A stretch of DNA of 64,000 nt, from positions 1 through 64,000 of the forward strand of contig NZ_JAGETV010000001.1 of the NCBI RefSeq assembly GCF_017571465.1, in the 5' to 3' direction. A program made the translations under genes and the position numbers. Shown piece by piece: positions 32,648 through 41,683 of this stretch (position 1 is the first letter of the stretch; each line of letters opens with the position of its first letter). This stretch comes from Thiomicrorhabdus marina. GTDB lineage: Bacteria > Pseudomonadota > Gammaproteobacteria > Thiomicrospirales > Thiomicrospiraceae. The notes under the pieces are model-generated. The model saw nothing but the letters and a program-made list of their open reading frames with translations, was not told the origin of the DNA and ran no database searches.

Positions 32648-35308
32648 TTAGGCATATACTGGGTACATTTTCTCAGCGTCGATGCCGTATTTCGTCATTG
32701 CTTCTGTGACTACTTCAGACTTGATGCTACCAGCGTCAGCCAGTGCTTTCAGTGCCTGAATCACAACGTAGAAGCGGTCAACTTCAAAGAACTTACGTAG
32801 TTGTTCACGAGTATCAGAACGACCGAAACCGTCTGTACCCAATACATAATAATCACCTGGAACATATTGGCGAATACGCTCAGCGTAGTCACGAATATAG
32901 TCAGTCGCTGCGATGAACGGGCCTTCTGAACCAGAAAGCACTTCAGTCGCATAAGCTTGCTTAGGCTCGGCTTCCGGATGCAGCATATTCCAACGCGTTG
33001 CTTCAATACCGTCACGACGAACCAAGTTGAAGCTTGGAACACCCCAGATGTCTGCCGCCACATCCCACTCAGATTCAAGCATTTCTGCCGCAGCGATAAC
33101 TTCGCGGAAGATGGTACCTGAACCCATAAGCTGAACTTTGTTCTTCGCTTTAGAATCCGATTTCTTGAATGAGTAGATCCCTTTTAGGATACCTTCTTCA
33201 GAACCTTCCGGCATCGCTGGATGGCTGTAGTTCTCGTTCATACCGGTGATGTAGTAATAAACGTCTTCTTTGTTATGGAACATGCGACGAATACCATCAC
33301 GGATAATGACTGCCATTTCATACGCGAAAGTCGGATCGTAAGAAAGGCAGTTAGGAACGTGATCGAACTGGATCAAGTTGTGACCATCTTGGTGCTGAAG
33401 ACCTTCACCTTCTAGCGTTGTACGACCTGCCGTACCACCGATTAGGAAACCGCGTGCACGTGAATCACCGGCTGCCCATGCCAAGTCACCGATACGTTGG
33501 AAACCGAACATTGAGTAGTAGATGTAGAAAGGAATCATGCTAACGCCGTAGTTCGCGTAAGCCGTCGCCGCAGCAACCCAGTTCGCCATCGAACCGGCTT
33601 CGTTGATACCTTCTTCAAATACCTGACCGTTGGCAGATTCTTTGTACCACATCAGTTGGTCAGCATCCATTGGCTCATATAACTGACCCGCTGGATCGTA
33701 AATACCGACTTGACGGAATAGACCTTCCATACCGAATGTACGCGCTTCATCTGGGATGATTGGCACAACACGTGGCCCAAGCGTCTTATCACGAAGTAGG
33801 ATTGAGATAATACGAACGAATGCCATGGTAGTCGACATTTCACGCTCACCAGTCCCTTCGGTCAGCATTTTGAAAGTAGACAGTTCAGGAACAGGAAGCG
33901 GTTCAGCGTTATCTGCGCGCGATGGCATATCACCACCTAACACTTCACGACGCTCTTTCATGTATTTCATTAGTTCAGAGTTTTCATCTGGACGATAGAA
34001 AGGAATGTCTTTTTCTAGCGCTTCGTCAGAAACCGGTACCGAGAAACGGTCACGAAAGTATTTCAGGCCGTCTTTATCCAGTTTCTTCTGTTGGTGAGCC
34101 GTGTTTGCCGCTTCACCAAATTTACCCATACCGTAACCTTTAACGGTTTTCGCTAGGATTACGTTTGGTTGACCTTTGTGCTCGGTCGCACGCTTATAGG
34201 CATTGTAAATCTTTCGAGGAGAGTGACCACCACGAGTCAGACCGAAGATTTCATCATCAGTCATATCTTTAACTAATTCAGCCGTCTCTGGGTATTTACC
34301 AAAGAAGTGTTGACGAACAAAACCGCCGTCTTTCGCTTTATAGGCTTGGTATTCGCCGTCTGGAACTTCGCCCATACGCTCAACCAGCTTACCGGTCTTA
34401 TCTTTTTGTAGTAGACGATCCCAACCAGAACCCCAAATTACTTTGATTACGTTCCAACCTGCACCACGGAACATACCTTCCAATTCTTGGATGATGCTGT
34501 CGTTACCACGAACCGGTCCATCAAGACGCTGTAGGTTACAGTTGATAACAAAAATTAGGTTGTCCAGCTTCTCGCGTTTCGCAAGCTGAATCGCACCACG
34601 TGATTCCGGCTCGTCCATTTCGCCGTCCCCTAGGAACGCCCAGACTTTACGACCGTCAGTTTGTGCTAGACCGCGTGCTTGCATGTACTTCATGAAACGA
34701 GCTTGGTAGATTGCCATTAGCGGCCCAAGACCCATCGATACGGTTGGGAACTGCCAGTAGTCAGACATCAACCATGGGTGCGGGTAAGAAGAAAGGCCAT
34801 TACCGTCTACTTCTTGACGGAAACTCTTCAGTTGTTCTTCATTCAGGCGGCCTTCAATAAAAGAACGTGAATACATACCTGGTGCAGTATGCCCTTGGAA
34901 GAACACCATATCTTGACCAAGTTCATGTTTTGGCCCTTTGAAGAAGTGGTTCATCCCCACTTCATAAAGCGTACAGCTTGAAGCGTAAGAAGCGATATGA
35001 CCACCTACGCTCGTTGTTTTGTTGGCACGCGCCACCATCGCCATAGCGTTCCAACGCAGTAGAGCACGCATTTTGTGTTCTAGCGTTAAATCACCAGGAT
35101 AATTTTCTTGTTCTTCAACTGAGATGGTATTGATGTACGGAGTGTTCGCAGAATATGGAATATCGATTCCATGAACGCGCGCTTTTTCGATTAGAGATGC
35201 AATGATGTGCTGGGCTTTGTCTGAGCCTTCAAACTCGACTACGGCTTCTAGCGCATCGATCCACTCTTGGGTTTCTTGTGGATCTTGATCTATAAACTGT
35301 TCGCTCAT
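32648..35308 (-). CDS. aceE: Pyruvate dehydrogenase E1 component, homodimeric type
   Basis: This 886-residue protein is the usual size of gammaproteobacterial AceE. Landmarks are YASSCTLYEVGMNHFF, the thiamine diphosphate motif GDGEMDEPES...NCNLQRLDG, GFQRIGDLAWAAGDSRARGF and the C-terminal VPGDYYVLGTDGFGRSDTR. It decarboxylates pyruvate with thiamine diphosphate and acetylates the lipoyl groups of E2. AGGAAAAATACATT lies before the ATG. It is the first gene of aceE-aceF-lpdA, with a 400-bp upstream region that contains a possible 41-codon frame. Confidence 0.97.
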   Translation of the reverse strand: MSEQFIDQDPQETQEWIDALEAVVEFEGSDKAQHIIASLIEKARVHGIDIPYSANTPYINTISVEEQENYPGDLTLEHKMRALLRWNAMAMVARANKTTSVGGHIASYASSCTLYEVGMNHFFKGPKHELGQDMVFFQGHTAPGMYSRSFIEGRLNEEQLKSFRQEVDGNGLSSYPHPWLMSDYWQFPTVSMGLGPLMAIYQARFMKYMQARGLAQTDGRKVWAFLGDGEMDEPESRGAIQLAKREKLDNLIFVINCNLQRLDGPVRGNDSIIQELEGMFRGAGWNVIKVIWGSGWDRLLQKDKTGKLVERMGEVPDGEYQAYKAKDGGFVRQHFFGKYPETAELVKDMTDDEIFGLTRGGHSPRKIYNAYKRATEHKGQPNVILAKTVKGYGMGKFGEAANTAHQQKKLDKDGLKYFRDRFSVPVSDEALEKDIPFYRPDENSELMKYMKERREVLGGDMPSRADNAEPLPVPELSTFKMLTEGTGEREMSTTMAFVRIISILLRDKTLGPRVVPIIPDEARTFGMEGLFRQVGIYDPAGQLYEPMDADQLMWYKESANGQVFEEGINEAGSMANWVAAATAYANYGVSMIPFYIYYSMFGFQRIGDLAWAAGDSRARGFLIGGTAGRTTLEGEGLQHQDGHNLIQFDHVPNCLSYDPTFAYEMAVIIRDGIRRMFHNKEDVYYYITGMNENYSHPAMPEGSEEGILKGIYSFKKSDSKAKNKVQLMGSGTIFREVIAAAEMLESEWDVAADIWGVPSFNLVRRDGIEATRWNMLHPEAEPKQAYATEVLSGSEGPFIAATDYIRDYAERIRQYVPGDYYVLGTDGFGRSDTREQLRKFFEVDRFYVVIQALKALADAGSIKSEVVTEAMTKYGIDAEKMYPVYA

Positions 35309-35676
35309 AATGTATTTTTCCTCAATAGGGTTGGAATTCTGTCTTTAGGTGCTGGGTGGGCCTAAAGTCGTTCAACAACGGTAGTTCATACCGTCATTGC
35401 CAACAATTTTGAACACCAAGGGTTCCAGCTACTTAGTATTTCCCAGGTGTAACCGAATCGGTTTTTAGCGTACTGACGCAAGGCTTTTCGGTTAGACAAA
35501 AGTTGACGCATGATACCATTTTTTATTTAAGTTTTCAGTGATATGCCTGACTAGCGGGCGCTTACAGCCCCTTAACAAAGCTAAGTTTTTGTTTTGTTTT
35601 ATCTTTTTGCTTAACGCTGACAATTTACTTAATAAAAATTAGTTACGGTAGGTTTCAAAACTCACCGCAGAAACAG
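35309..35676. promoter_or_regulatory. Upstream region of the pyruvate dehydrogenase operon
   Basis: Nearly 370 bp lie between aceE and the rppH terminator. It should hold the aceE promoter on the minus strand; CTGAAA and TATCAT spaced by 17 bases (35512-35540 region) is a weak candidate. A 41-codon open frame (35386-35511) fills much of it. I see no riboswitch. Confidence 0.35.
35386..35511 (-). CDS. Possible 41-residue Trp-rich small protein or leader peptide upstream of aceE
   Basis: From the ATG at 35511-35509 a frame of 41 codons ends in TGA at 35388-35386. The predicted peptide starts MRQLLSNRKALRQYAKNRFG, continues YTWEILSSWNPWCSKLLAMT and ends in V. It is basic with three Trp. It ends 77 bp before aceE. 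No good ribosome site precedes it (AATGGTATC only), and a candidate promoter -10 overlaps its start, so it may be chance. Confidence 0.25.
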   Translation of the reverse strand: MRQLLSNRKALRQYAKNRFGYTWEILSSWNPWCSKLLAMTV

Positions 35677-35699
35677 GAAAGCCCCTTTTCGGGGCTTTC
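35677..35699. terminator. Terminator hairpin after rppH
   Basis: GAAAGCCCC-TTTTC-GGGGCTTTC is a strong GC stem 9 bp downstream of the rppH stop on the minus strand. The T tract is short. Confidence 0.75.
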
Positions 35700-35708
35700 A
35701 AAAAGGCT

Positions 35709-36191
35709 TTACAGCCAAAATTTATCAATTGTGTGTTCTAGCTCAGTCAGTGCTTTGTGATATACCGCCTGTTTAAAATTGACGACATCTTGCACAGGGC
35801 GCCAGTAATCCACCCAATCCCAAGCCTCGAACTCTGGTGAGTCATGTCGATTCAAATCAATACGATTATTGTCACTTTCCAAGCCAAGCATAAACCAGAT
35901 TTGTTTCTGGCCAATGCACACCGGTGTGCTGTTATGGCGAATGAGATGTTTAGGCAGGTCATAACAGAGCCAATCGTCAGTACGCCCTAAAACGCGTACA
36001 TCGCATGGCTCCAGCCCCACTTCCTCTTTCAATTCACGAAAGACCGCTTGTTGTGGCGTTTCATTCTCACGGATTCCTCCCTGTGGAAACTGCCACGCAT
36101 CTTGATGAACTCTCTTTCCCCAAAACAGCTTACCTTCCTTATTTACGATAATAATCCCAACATTGGGTCTATAGCCATCTTGGTCAATCAT
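35709..36191 (-). CDS. rppH: RNA pyrophosphohydrolase RppH
   Basis: This 160-residue NUDIX enzyme opens MIDQDGYRPNVGIIIVNKEG, as RppH does. The NUDIX box is GGIRENETPQQAVFRELKEE followed by VGL (about 38-60), complete with the catalytic Glu residues. WFMLGLESDN and FEAWDWVDYW are further family signatures. It removes pyrophosphate from the 5' end of triphosphorylated mRNA and so triggers RNase E-dependent decay. It is a single gene divergent from the HAD phosphatase. Confidence 0.96.
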   Translation of the reverse strand: MIDQDGYRPNVGIIIVNKEGKLFWGKRVHQDAWQFPQGGIRENETPQQAVFRELKEEVGLEPCDVRVLGRTDDWLCYDLPKHLIRHNSTPVCIGQKQIWFMLGLESDNNRIDLNRHDSPEFEAWDWVDYWRPVQDVVNFKQAVYHKALTELEHTIDKFWL

Positions 36192-36373
36192 TTAAAAGTT
36201 AAATTCCAGTAAATTCTAATTAAATGTAATAGTGCCGAAAAATCGTTAAATTTTCAATTCAAAAATACAGTTTCACAGCATTGTCTTAGGATACAAATAT
36301 CAATAATTGACAAAAACACACTTTACGCTACGATGAGCGACAATTTGAACACAAGCAGCTTTAGGAAAACCAC

Positions 36374-37030
36374 ATGGCCTTGGCAATTTTTGATTTAGAC
36401 AATACCTTGATTGGCAATGACAGCGATTATCTTTGGGGCGAATTCTTGGTCAGCAAAGGGTTTGTTGACGGTGAAGCATTTGCTGCGACCAATGCCCAGT
36501 TCTATGAAGACTATAAAGCCGGTACCTTAGACATCTATGCCTATCAACGTTTTGCCTTAGAGCCGTTAAGCAAGCAAAGTATGGAAACCCTTGCTGATTG
36601 GCATCAGCAATTTATGGCTGAATTTATCGAGCCGATTGTCTTGCCAAAAGCACTGGCACTGGTCGAGAAACACAAGCAACAAGGTGACGATGTGATGATT
36701 ATCACCGCCACCAACACCTTTATTACTCGCCCTATCGGTTTACGCTACGGCATTGAGGTTTTGCTTGGTACAGAAGGTGAAATTATTGATGACCGCTATA
36801 CTGGCGAAGTAGCTGGAACGCCGACTTTTCAGGATGGCAAAGTGGTTCGTTTAAATGAATGGTTAGCGGAAAACGGTAAAGATTTACAAGGCAGTTATTT
36901 CTATTCGGACTCACACAATGACTTACCGTTATTAAAACTGGTTGAGCATCCGGTCGTGGTTGACGGCGATGATAAGCTGCTTGCTTATGCCAAGGAACAA
37001 GGCTGGGAGTGTATCACCTTACGAGACTAA
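36374..37030 (+). CDS. HAD-IB family phosphatase (SerB-like)
   Basis: This 218-residue protein carries all HAD motifs: DLDNTL (residues 7-12, nucleophile Asp7 and general acid Asp9), a Thr in ITATNTF, a Lys in FQDGKVVRL and DSHNDLPLL near 178. The helical cap between motifs I and II is of HAD-IB type, related to phosphoserine and histidinol-phosphate phosphatases. The substrate cannot be told from sequence. AGGAAAACCAC lies before the ATG. It is a monocistronic gene with a terminator at 37057. Confidence 0.88.
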   Translation: MALAIFDLDNTLIGNDSDYLWGEFLVSKGFVDGEAFAATNAQFYEDYKAGTLDIYAYQRFALEPLSKQSMETLADWHQQFMAEFIEPIVLPKALALVEKHKQQGDDVMIITATNTFITRPIGLRYGIEVLLGTEGEIIDDRYTGEVAGTPTFQDGKVVRLNEWLAENGKDLQGSYFYSDSHNDLPLLKLVEHPVVVDGDDKLLAYAKEQGWECITLRD

Positions 37031-37056
37031 TTTACTTTCTCGCGTCAATCCTCAAC

Positions 37057-37082
37057 AAAAAAGCACCTTAAACGGTGCTTTT
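37057..37082. terminator. Bidirectional terminator between HAD gene and flavodoxin
   Basis: AAAAAGCACC / GGTGCTTTT with a TTAAAC loop sits between convergent genes and has A and T runs on its two sides. Confidence 0.88.
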
Positions 37083-37117
37083 CCTTAAACAGTATTTTTT
37101 ATAGATTGAAGCAAAAA

Positions 37118-37633
37118 TTAGAGCTCAAACTCTTCTTTAACTTGCTCAACCCAAGCATCGATGCGTGCATCGGTTAATTCCGGCTGCTGATCTTCATCGA
37201 TACCTAAACCGACAAAGAACTCTTCATCTTCTGTCACCGCTTTAGATTCATCAAACTCAAAACCGTCAGTCGAGGTATAACCTGCTGGTATCGCTCCGTT
37301 TTCAACCGCAATGTCATGCATCAAGCCCATTGCATCCAAGAAATATTCCGAGTAATCCGCTTGGTCACCTAAACCGAAACAGGCCACGGTTTTACCGGTA
37401 AAATCGATACCTTTAAAATCTTCCCAAAAATCATCCCAAGAACTTTGCAACTCACCATAGTACCAAGTCGGTTGACCAAGAATGATCTTGTCATATTTAG
37501 CAAAATCATCGGCGCTGGCAGTTGCAACATCATGCACTTCTACCAAGTCCGCACCCATTTTTTGCTTAATTAAATCTGCAACACGTTCGGTATTACCTGT
37601 ATCCGTTCCGTAGAATAAGCCAACTTTGCTCAT
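37118..37633 (-). CDS. fldA: Long-chain flavodoxin
   Basis: The start at 37633 follows AAGGATCTAAAC and opens MSKVGLFYGTDTGNTERVAD; TDTGNT is the FMN phosphate loop. PTWYYGELQSSWDDFW holds the Trp of the isoalloxazine pocket and GLGDQADYSEYFLDAM the second loop. At 171 residues and with the inserted loop it is a long-chain flavodoxin. It is an acidic cytoplasmic electron carrier that can replace ferredoxin, for example for IspG/H, biotin synthase or nitrogen metabolism. FldA rather than FldB is likely but not certain. Confidence 0.9.
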   Translation of the reverse strand: MSKVGLFYGTDTGNTERVADLIKQKMGADLVEVHDVATASADDFAKYDKIILGQPTWYYGELQSSWDDFWEDFKGIDFTGKTVACFGLGDQADYSEYFLDAMGLMHDIAVENGAIPAGYTSTDGFEFDESKAVTEDEEFFVGLGIDEDQQPELTDARIDAWVEQVKEEFEL

Positions 37634-37772
37634 GTTTAGATCCTTTATCTGCAATATAAGGTAACCAGTGACTGTCTATTGCAAACAAGACAACCACTTG
37701 GAGAGTCTGTTAAAATTGGGCGCAATCATAGCATAGTGACATTCCCCGTCCAGACATTTAATTTTATTTGAA

Positions 37773-37997
37773 ATGATGAAAAAAACTAATCCCGTCGACT
37801 GTTTTCAATGCAAGTATTTTTATATCACTTGGGAGCCTGCCAACCCAAGAGGCTGTAAGGCATTTGGCTTTAAAACCGCCAAAATACCTAGCCAAGTTGT
37901 CTTGGAGACTTCCGGTGACGACTGCTTAAAATTCACCCCAAAAAATGCGGATGACAAAGCCTCTAGTAAACTGCAACGAGATGGCTGGACCGCGTAG
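37773..37997 (+). CDS. Small four-cysteine protein, probably metal-binding
   Basis: This 74-residue protein has four conserved-looking Cys: C10 and C13 in DCFQCKYF, C28 in NPRGCKAF and C51 in SGDDCLKF. The spacing C-x2-C-x14-C-x22-C fits a zinc ribbon or an Fe-S or redox site. The surrounding YITWEPANPRGCKAFGFKT and PSQVVLETSG segments recur in small uncharacterised proteins, but I cannot name the family. The gene is divergent from flavodoxin and convergent with ampD. Confidence 0.65.
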   Translation: MMKKTNPVDCFQCKYFYITWEPANPRGCKAFGFKTAKIPSQVVLETSGDDCLKFTPKNADDKASSKLQRDGWTA

Positions 37998-38071
37998 TTA
38001 ATTCAACATTTTGCCTAGAATAAAACAAAACAACGCTACGACGCCTATTCAAAATCAATAACCGCTGGACT

Positions 38072-38626
38072 TTACGCGCTTTCCAACATTCTTCGCAAGG
38101 CCGACCAAAGAAAGTATCGCCCCGGATCTGTTTTGCGATTCGGAGCAATATCGCAGTGACCGACCACAGCCGTTTTCGGAATCTGCGGATAAGCCTTCCA
38201 AATCGCTTTAATTGACGCCGCTAAAGATTCATATTGAATCGCCGTATATAAAGTATGGTCAGTGCCTTCCAATTCGATTCCAATCGAAAAATCATTACAT
38301 TTCGGACGACCGTTAAAATCAGAAACACCCGCATGCCAAGCACGTTTATGAAAAGGCACAAACTGAATAATGGAGCCGTCACGACGAATAAATAAATGGG
38401 CTGAAACCCGCAGATCCTTAATCATCTCGAAATACGGATCGGCTTTCGGGTCAAGCTGATTGGTAAACAACTGTTCGACTTCCGGCCCACCGAAGTGATT
38501 CGGAGGTAAGGAAATCCCATGCACGACTATTAGCGATAAATCCGCTTCATCCGGGCGCAAATCAGCGTTTGGGCTGGGAATATATTCAGCTTTGTCTAAT
38601 AAACCTAAATCCGCGAGTACTTGCAT
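38072..38626 (-). CDS. ampD: 1,6-anhydro-N-acetylmuramyl-L-alanine amidase AmpD
   Basis: The start at 38626 (MQVLADLGLLDKAEYIPSPN) gives 184 residues, the AmpD size; a TTG start 11 codons earlier is possible. Zinc ligands and catalytic residues of the amidase_2 fold are visible: VVHGISLPP (first His), SIGIELEG (Glu) and VVGHCDIAPNRKTDPG (second His and Asp). AmpD is cytoplasmic and removes the peptide from anhydromuropeptides during wall recycling, and its loss induces AmpC in some species. It is divergent from nadC, the same arrangement as in enterobacteria. Confidence 0.95.
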   Translation of the reverse strand: MQVLADLGLLDKAEYIPSPNADLRPDEADLSLIVVHGISLPPNHFGGPEVEQLFTNQLDPKADPYFEMIKDLRVSAHLFIRRDGSIIQFVPFHKRAWHAGVSDFNGRPKCNDFSIGIELEGTDHTLYTAIQYESLAASIKAIWKAYPQIPKTAVVGHCDIAPNRKTDPGRYFLWSALRRMLESA

Positions 38627-38768
38627 AATTTTTCTTAAAATCCCTCGTAACAATGCCAATAGTATAATTGTAATTCTGTATAATCATGCTCATTTTAGAG
38701 GGTTGATGTTTCAGTAAGAAACAAAATCTAAAAACCCTGTATGTAAAAAACGAACAGACAAAAACCTC

Positions 38769-39620
38769 ATGACTGACATCAATTACTTTGAAGATATAGA
38801 ACTTACCGTTAAACAAGCACTTAATGAAGACATTAAAGATGGTGACTTAACTGCTAGTTTGATACCGGAGAGCAATCAGGCACATGCAAAAATCGTGTGC
38901 CGAGAAGAATCCGTTCTCTGTGGCCGCCCTTGGTTTGATGAAGTTTTTCGTCAGGTAGACGAATCTATCAAAATTCACTGGCTGAAAGAGGAAGGCGCAA
39001 GCATTGATGCCGATGAAACCCTGTGCGAAATAACCGGCTCAGCGCGCCATATTCTAACGGCAGAGCGTACCGCACTAAACTTTCTACAAACAATGATGGC
39101 GACAGCAACCACTACTGCCGCCTACATGAAATATTTACACGATACCAATACCACCTTGCTCGACACCCGTAAAACGCTTCCAGGCTTACGACTTGCACAA
39201 AAATATGCTGTCGCCTGCGGCGGCGCCACCAATCATCGCATTGGTTTATTCGATGCGATTCTAATTAAAGAAAATCATATTATGGCAGCCGGTGGCATAG
39301 AGAATGCTGTAACCACCGCAAAGCAAGATTTTCCCGGTGTAAAGGTTGAGGTGGAAACCGAAAACCTTGATGAAGTTCAGCAGGCTCTACAAGCTGGTGC
39401 AGATATCATAATGCTAGACAACTTTAGTTTAGAGATGATGCAACAAGCCGTCGAAATGGTGCAAAACGCGGCTAAATTGGAAGTTTCCGGTAATGTTGAA
39501 ATCCAACATTTAGCTGCAATAGCAAAAACCGGCGTTGATTTTATTTCCACCGGAGCAATAACGAAACATATTCGCGCCATCGATCTTTCCATGCGTTTTA
39601 ATATGGATATTGCTGAATAG
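38769..39620 (+). CDS. nadC: Quinolinate phosphoribosyltransferase NadC
   Basis: This 283-residue protein has NEDIKDGDLTASLIP near the N-terminus, AERTALNFLQTMMATATTTA, DTRKTLPGLRLAQKYAVACG and NHRIGLFDAILIKENHI, all diagnostic of NadC. It converts quinolinate and PRPP to nicotinate mononucleotide, CO2 and PPi in de novo NAD synthesis. The NAD synthetase gene nadE lies 5 kb downstream. The antiporter gene follows after 42 bp. Confidence 0.96.
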   Translation: MTDINYFEDIELTVKQALNEDIKDGDLTASLIPESNQAHAKIVCREESVLCGRPWFDEVFRQVDESIKIHWLKEEGASIDADETLCEITGSARHILTAERTALNFLQTMMATATTTAAYMKYLHDTNTTLLDTRKTLPGLRLAQKYAVACGGATNHRIGLFDAILIKENHIMAAGGIENAVTTAKQDFPGVKVEVETENLDEVQQALQAGADIIMLDNFSLEMMQQAVEMVQNAAKLEVSGNVEIQHLAAIAKTGVDFISTGAITKHIRAIDLSMRFNMDIAE

Positions 39621-39662
39621 ATCGTTCCCTTAAAATAAATTACCCAGAAACGGATTGACCGA

Positions 39663-41678
39663 ATGCCTGTCCATGAAGAACACCTGCTATTTCACACTGT
39701 TATTCTATTAGCGATTGCCGTTTCGACAGTAGCTCTGTCTCGCCGTCTTTCTTTTCCGCCGATTCTGGGCTATATCATTGTCGGCATGATTGTCGGCCCG
39801 CATGGATTCAGCCTTATTGAGCAAGAAGAGAACATTGCTCTACTTGCTGAACTTGGAATTGTTTTCTTACTGTTCGCAATCGGGTTGGAGTTTTCACTCG
39901 GCCAAATGATGGCGATGCGACGCCAAGTATTCGGCATGGGTAGTGCTCAAGTACTGACGACAGCCGTCGTTGTGTATTTTATCGGCTATCTTGCCGGTCT
40001 AGATACCAACACTAATATCGTGATTGCAGGTGCCTTCGCACTCTCTTCAACAGCCATTGTTATCAAACAGTTAACCGAACAATCCGAAATTCAATCTCGT
40101 CATGGCCGCTCAACTGTCGGCATCCTGATTTTTCAAGATATCATGGCGATTCCATTGCTTATCTTAATCCCTACCCTTGCTATGAGCTCAGGGGAAGATG
40201 GCGCCTTACTCTCATCAATGGGCATCGCTTTTCTAAAAGGAATTATGGTAGTGGTGATCATGCACTTGATTGGTCGCCACCTGTTACGCCCGTTATTTCA
40301 TGAAGTCGCTTCTGCTAAGTCCCAAGAACTGTTTACTCTCACCGTTTTGACCGTTGCACTAGGAGCTGCTGCTTTCACCGAGGAGATGGGATTATCAATG
40401 ACACTTGGCGCCTTCCTCGCCGGTATGATGCTCTCAGAAACCGAATATCGCCATCAAATTGAATCAGATATCCGTCCTTTCCAAGACATACTTTTAGGAC
40501 TGTTCTTTGTCACGGTCGGCATGATTATTTCTGTCGAAATCCTATTCGATCATTTTCCAATGGTGCTCGCGATCACCCTAGCCATTTTTGTGGTCAAAGG
40601 GGTAATCTTGTATTTTGTCTCGCGCCTATTTCAGAAAGAACCCGGGGTTTCTGCTCGTATTTCGCTATCCCTTTCTCAGGTCGGCGAATTCGGTTTAGTG
40701 CTAATGACGCTTGCCTTTACCTACAACCTGCTACCTGAAGACACCGGCAATATCCTATTAACCTCTGCTGTATTGAGCATGGCAATTGCGCCATTTCTGG
40801 TCAAGTTTAATGGTCAGATTGCTAAATTCCTGCATAAGACCAGTTACGGCGAGAGTCACGAACAAATTGAGAGTGACATTGCCGAACAGAACAAGCACAT
40901 TAGCAACCACGTTATTTTGTGCGGTTTTGGCCGTGTCGGGCAGACCGTCGGGCGATTCCTACATAGCTCAAACGAGCTATTCTCGGCACTGGATATGGAC
41001 ATCAAACGCGTTTACGAAGCGAGAGCGGCTGGGGAAAGCGTCTATTACGGCGACGCTTCGAAACAAAGTATCCTCCATGCGGCCGGTTTAGAAAGAGCCA
41101 AAATCGTCATTATTACTTTTAGCGACTACCACGCTTCAATTAAAATCCTGCGCACCATTCGCCAATTAGATAAAGATATTCCGATTTTGGTACGCACCAT
41201 AGACGACACTCATGTCAATGATTTGATTGAAGCCGGTGCCAATGAGGTTATCCCGGACACTTTCGAATCAAGCATTATGCTTGCATCGCATTTACTATTA
41301 ATGATTGGCCAGCCGCCAAGTAAAGTATTGCGCAAAACTCGTATTATCCGTAAAGACCGTTACCGTATTCTGGAAAACTTCTATCCGGGCGAGGACGATA
41401 ATCCTTCCAATCCGTTGCAATCGCACCAGCTGATGAAAGGGATTATTCATAGCGCCTTAATTACTGAAGAGAGCTTTGCCGTGGGTAGACGCTTGAAAGA
41501 AATTCCGTTTGAGCAGTTGCAAGTGAGTGTCGATGCCATTAAGCGAGGCCATGTTCGTGGCGATAATCCTTCCAAGGAGACTAAACTTCGAGTTAACGAC
41601 CATGTCGTGTTAAGTGGCTTACCTGAAGATGTTGATAAAGCCGAGTTCTATCTAAGAACAGGTTCCATGCCTAATTGA
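39663..41678 (+). CDS. CPA2 monovalent cation:proton antiporter, KefB/RosB-like
   Basis: This 671-residue protein has 12-13 membrane helices in residues 1-385, with family motifs FPPILGYIIVGMIVGPHG, GIVFLLFAIGLEFSL and FALSSTAIVIKQL. A cytoplasmic RCK N-domain follows (HVILCGFGRVGQTVGRFL, about 417), then an RCK C-domain at the end (RGDNPSKETKLRVNDHVVLS). It exchanges K+ or Na+ for H+ at the inner membrane, gated by nucleotide or glutathione adduct binding to the RCK part in KefB/C. Which ligand applies here is unknown. It is convergent with pgeF, 5 bp between the stops. Confidence 0.9.
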   Translation: MPVHEEHLLFHTVILLAIAVSTVALSRRLSFPPILGYIIVGMIVGPHGFSLIEQEENIALLAELGIVFLLFAIGLEFSLGQMMAMRRQVFGMGSAQVLTTAVVVYFIGYLAGLDTNTNIVIAGAFALSSTAIVIKQLTEQSEIQSRHGRSTVGILIFQDIMAIPLLILIPTLAMSSGEDGALLSSMGIAFLKGIMVVVIMHLIGRHLLRPLFHEVASAKSQELFTLTVLTVALGAAAFTEEMGLSMTLGAFLAGMMLSETEYRHQIESDIRPFQDILLGLFFVTVGMIISVEILFDHFPMVLAITLAIFVVKGVILYFVSRLFQKEPGVSARISLSLSQVGEFGLVLMTLAFTYNLLPEDTGNILLTSAVLSMAIAPFLVKFNGQIAKFLHKTSYGESHEQIESDIAEQNKHISNHVILCGFGRVGQTVGRFLHSSNELFSALDMDIKRVYEARAAGESVYYGDASKQSILHAAGLERAKIVIITFSDYHASIKILRTIRQLDKDIPILVRTIDDTHVNDLIEAGANEVIPDTFESSIMLASHLLLMIGQPPSKVLRKTRIIRKDRYRILENFYPGEDDNPSNPLQSHQLMKGIIHSALITEESFAVGRRLKEIPFEQLQVSVDAIKRGHVRGDNPSKETKLRVNDHVVLSGLPEDVDKAEFYLRTGSMPN

Positions 41679-41683
41679 AAAGT

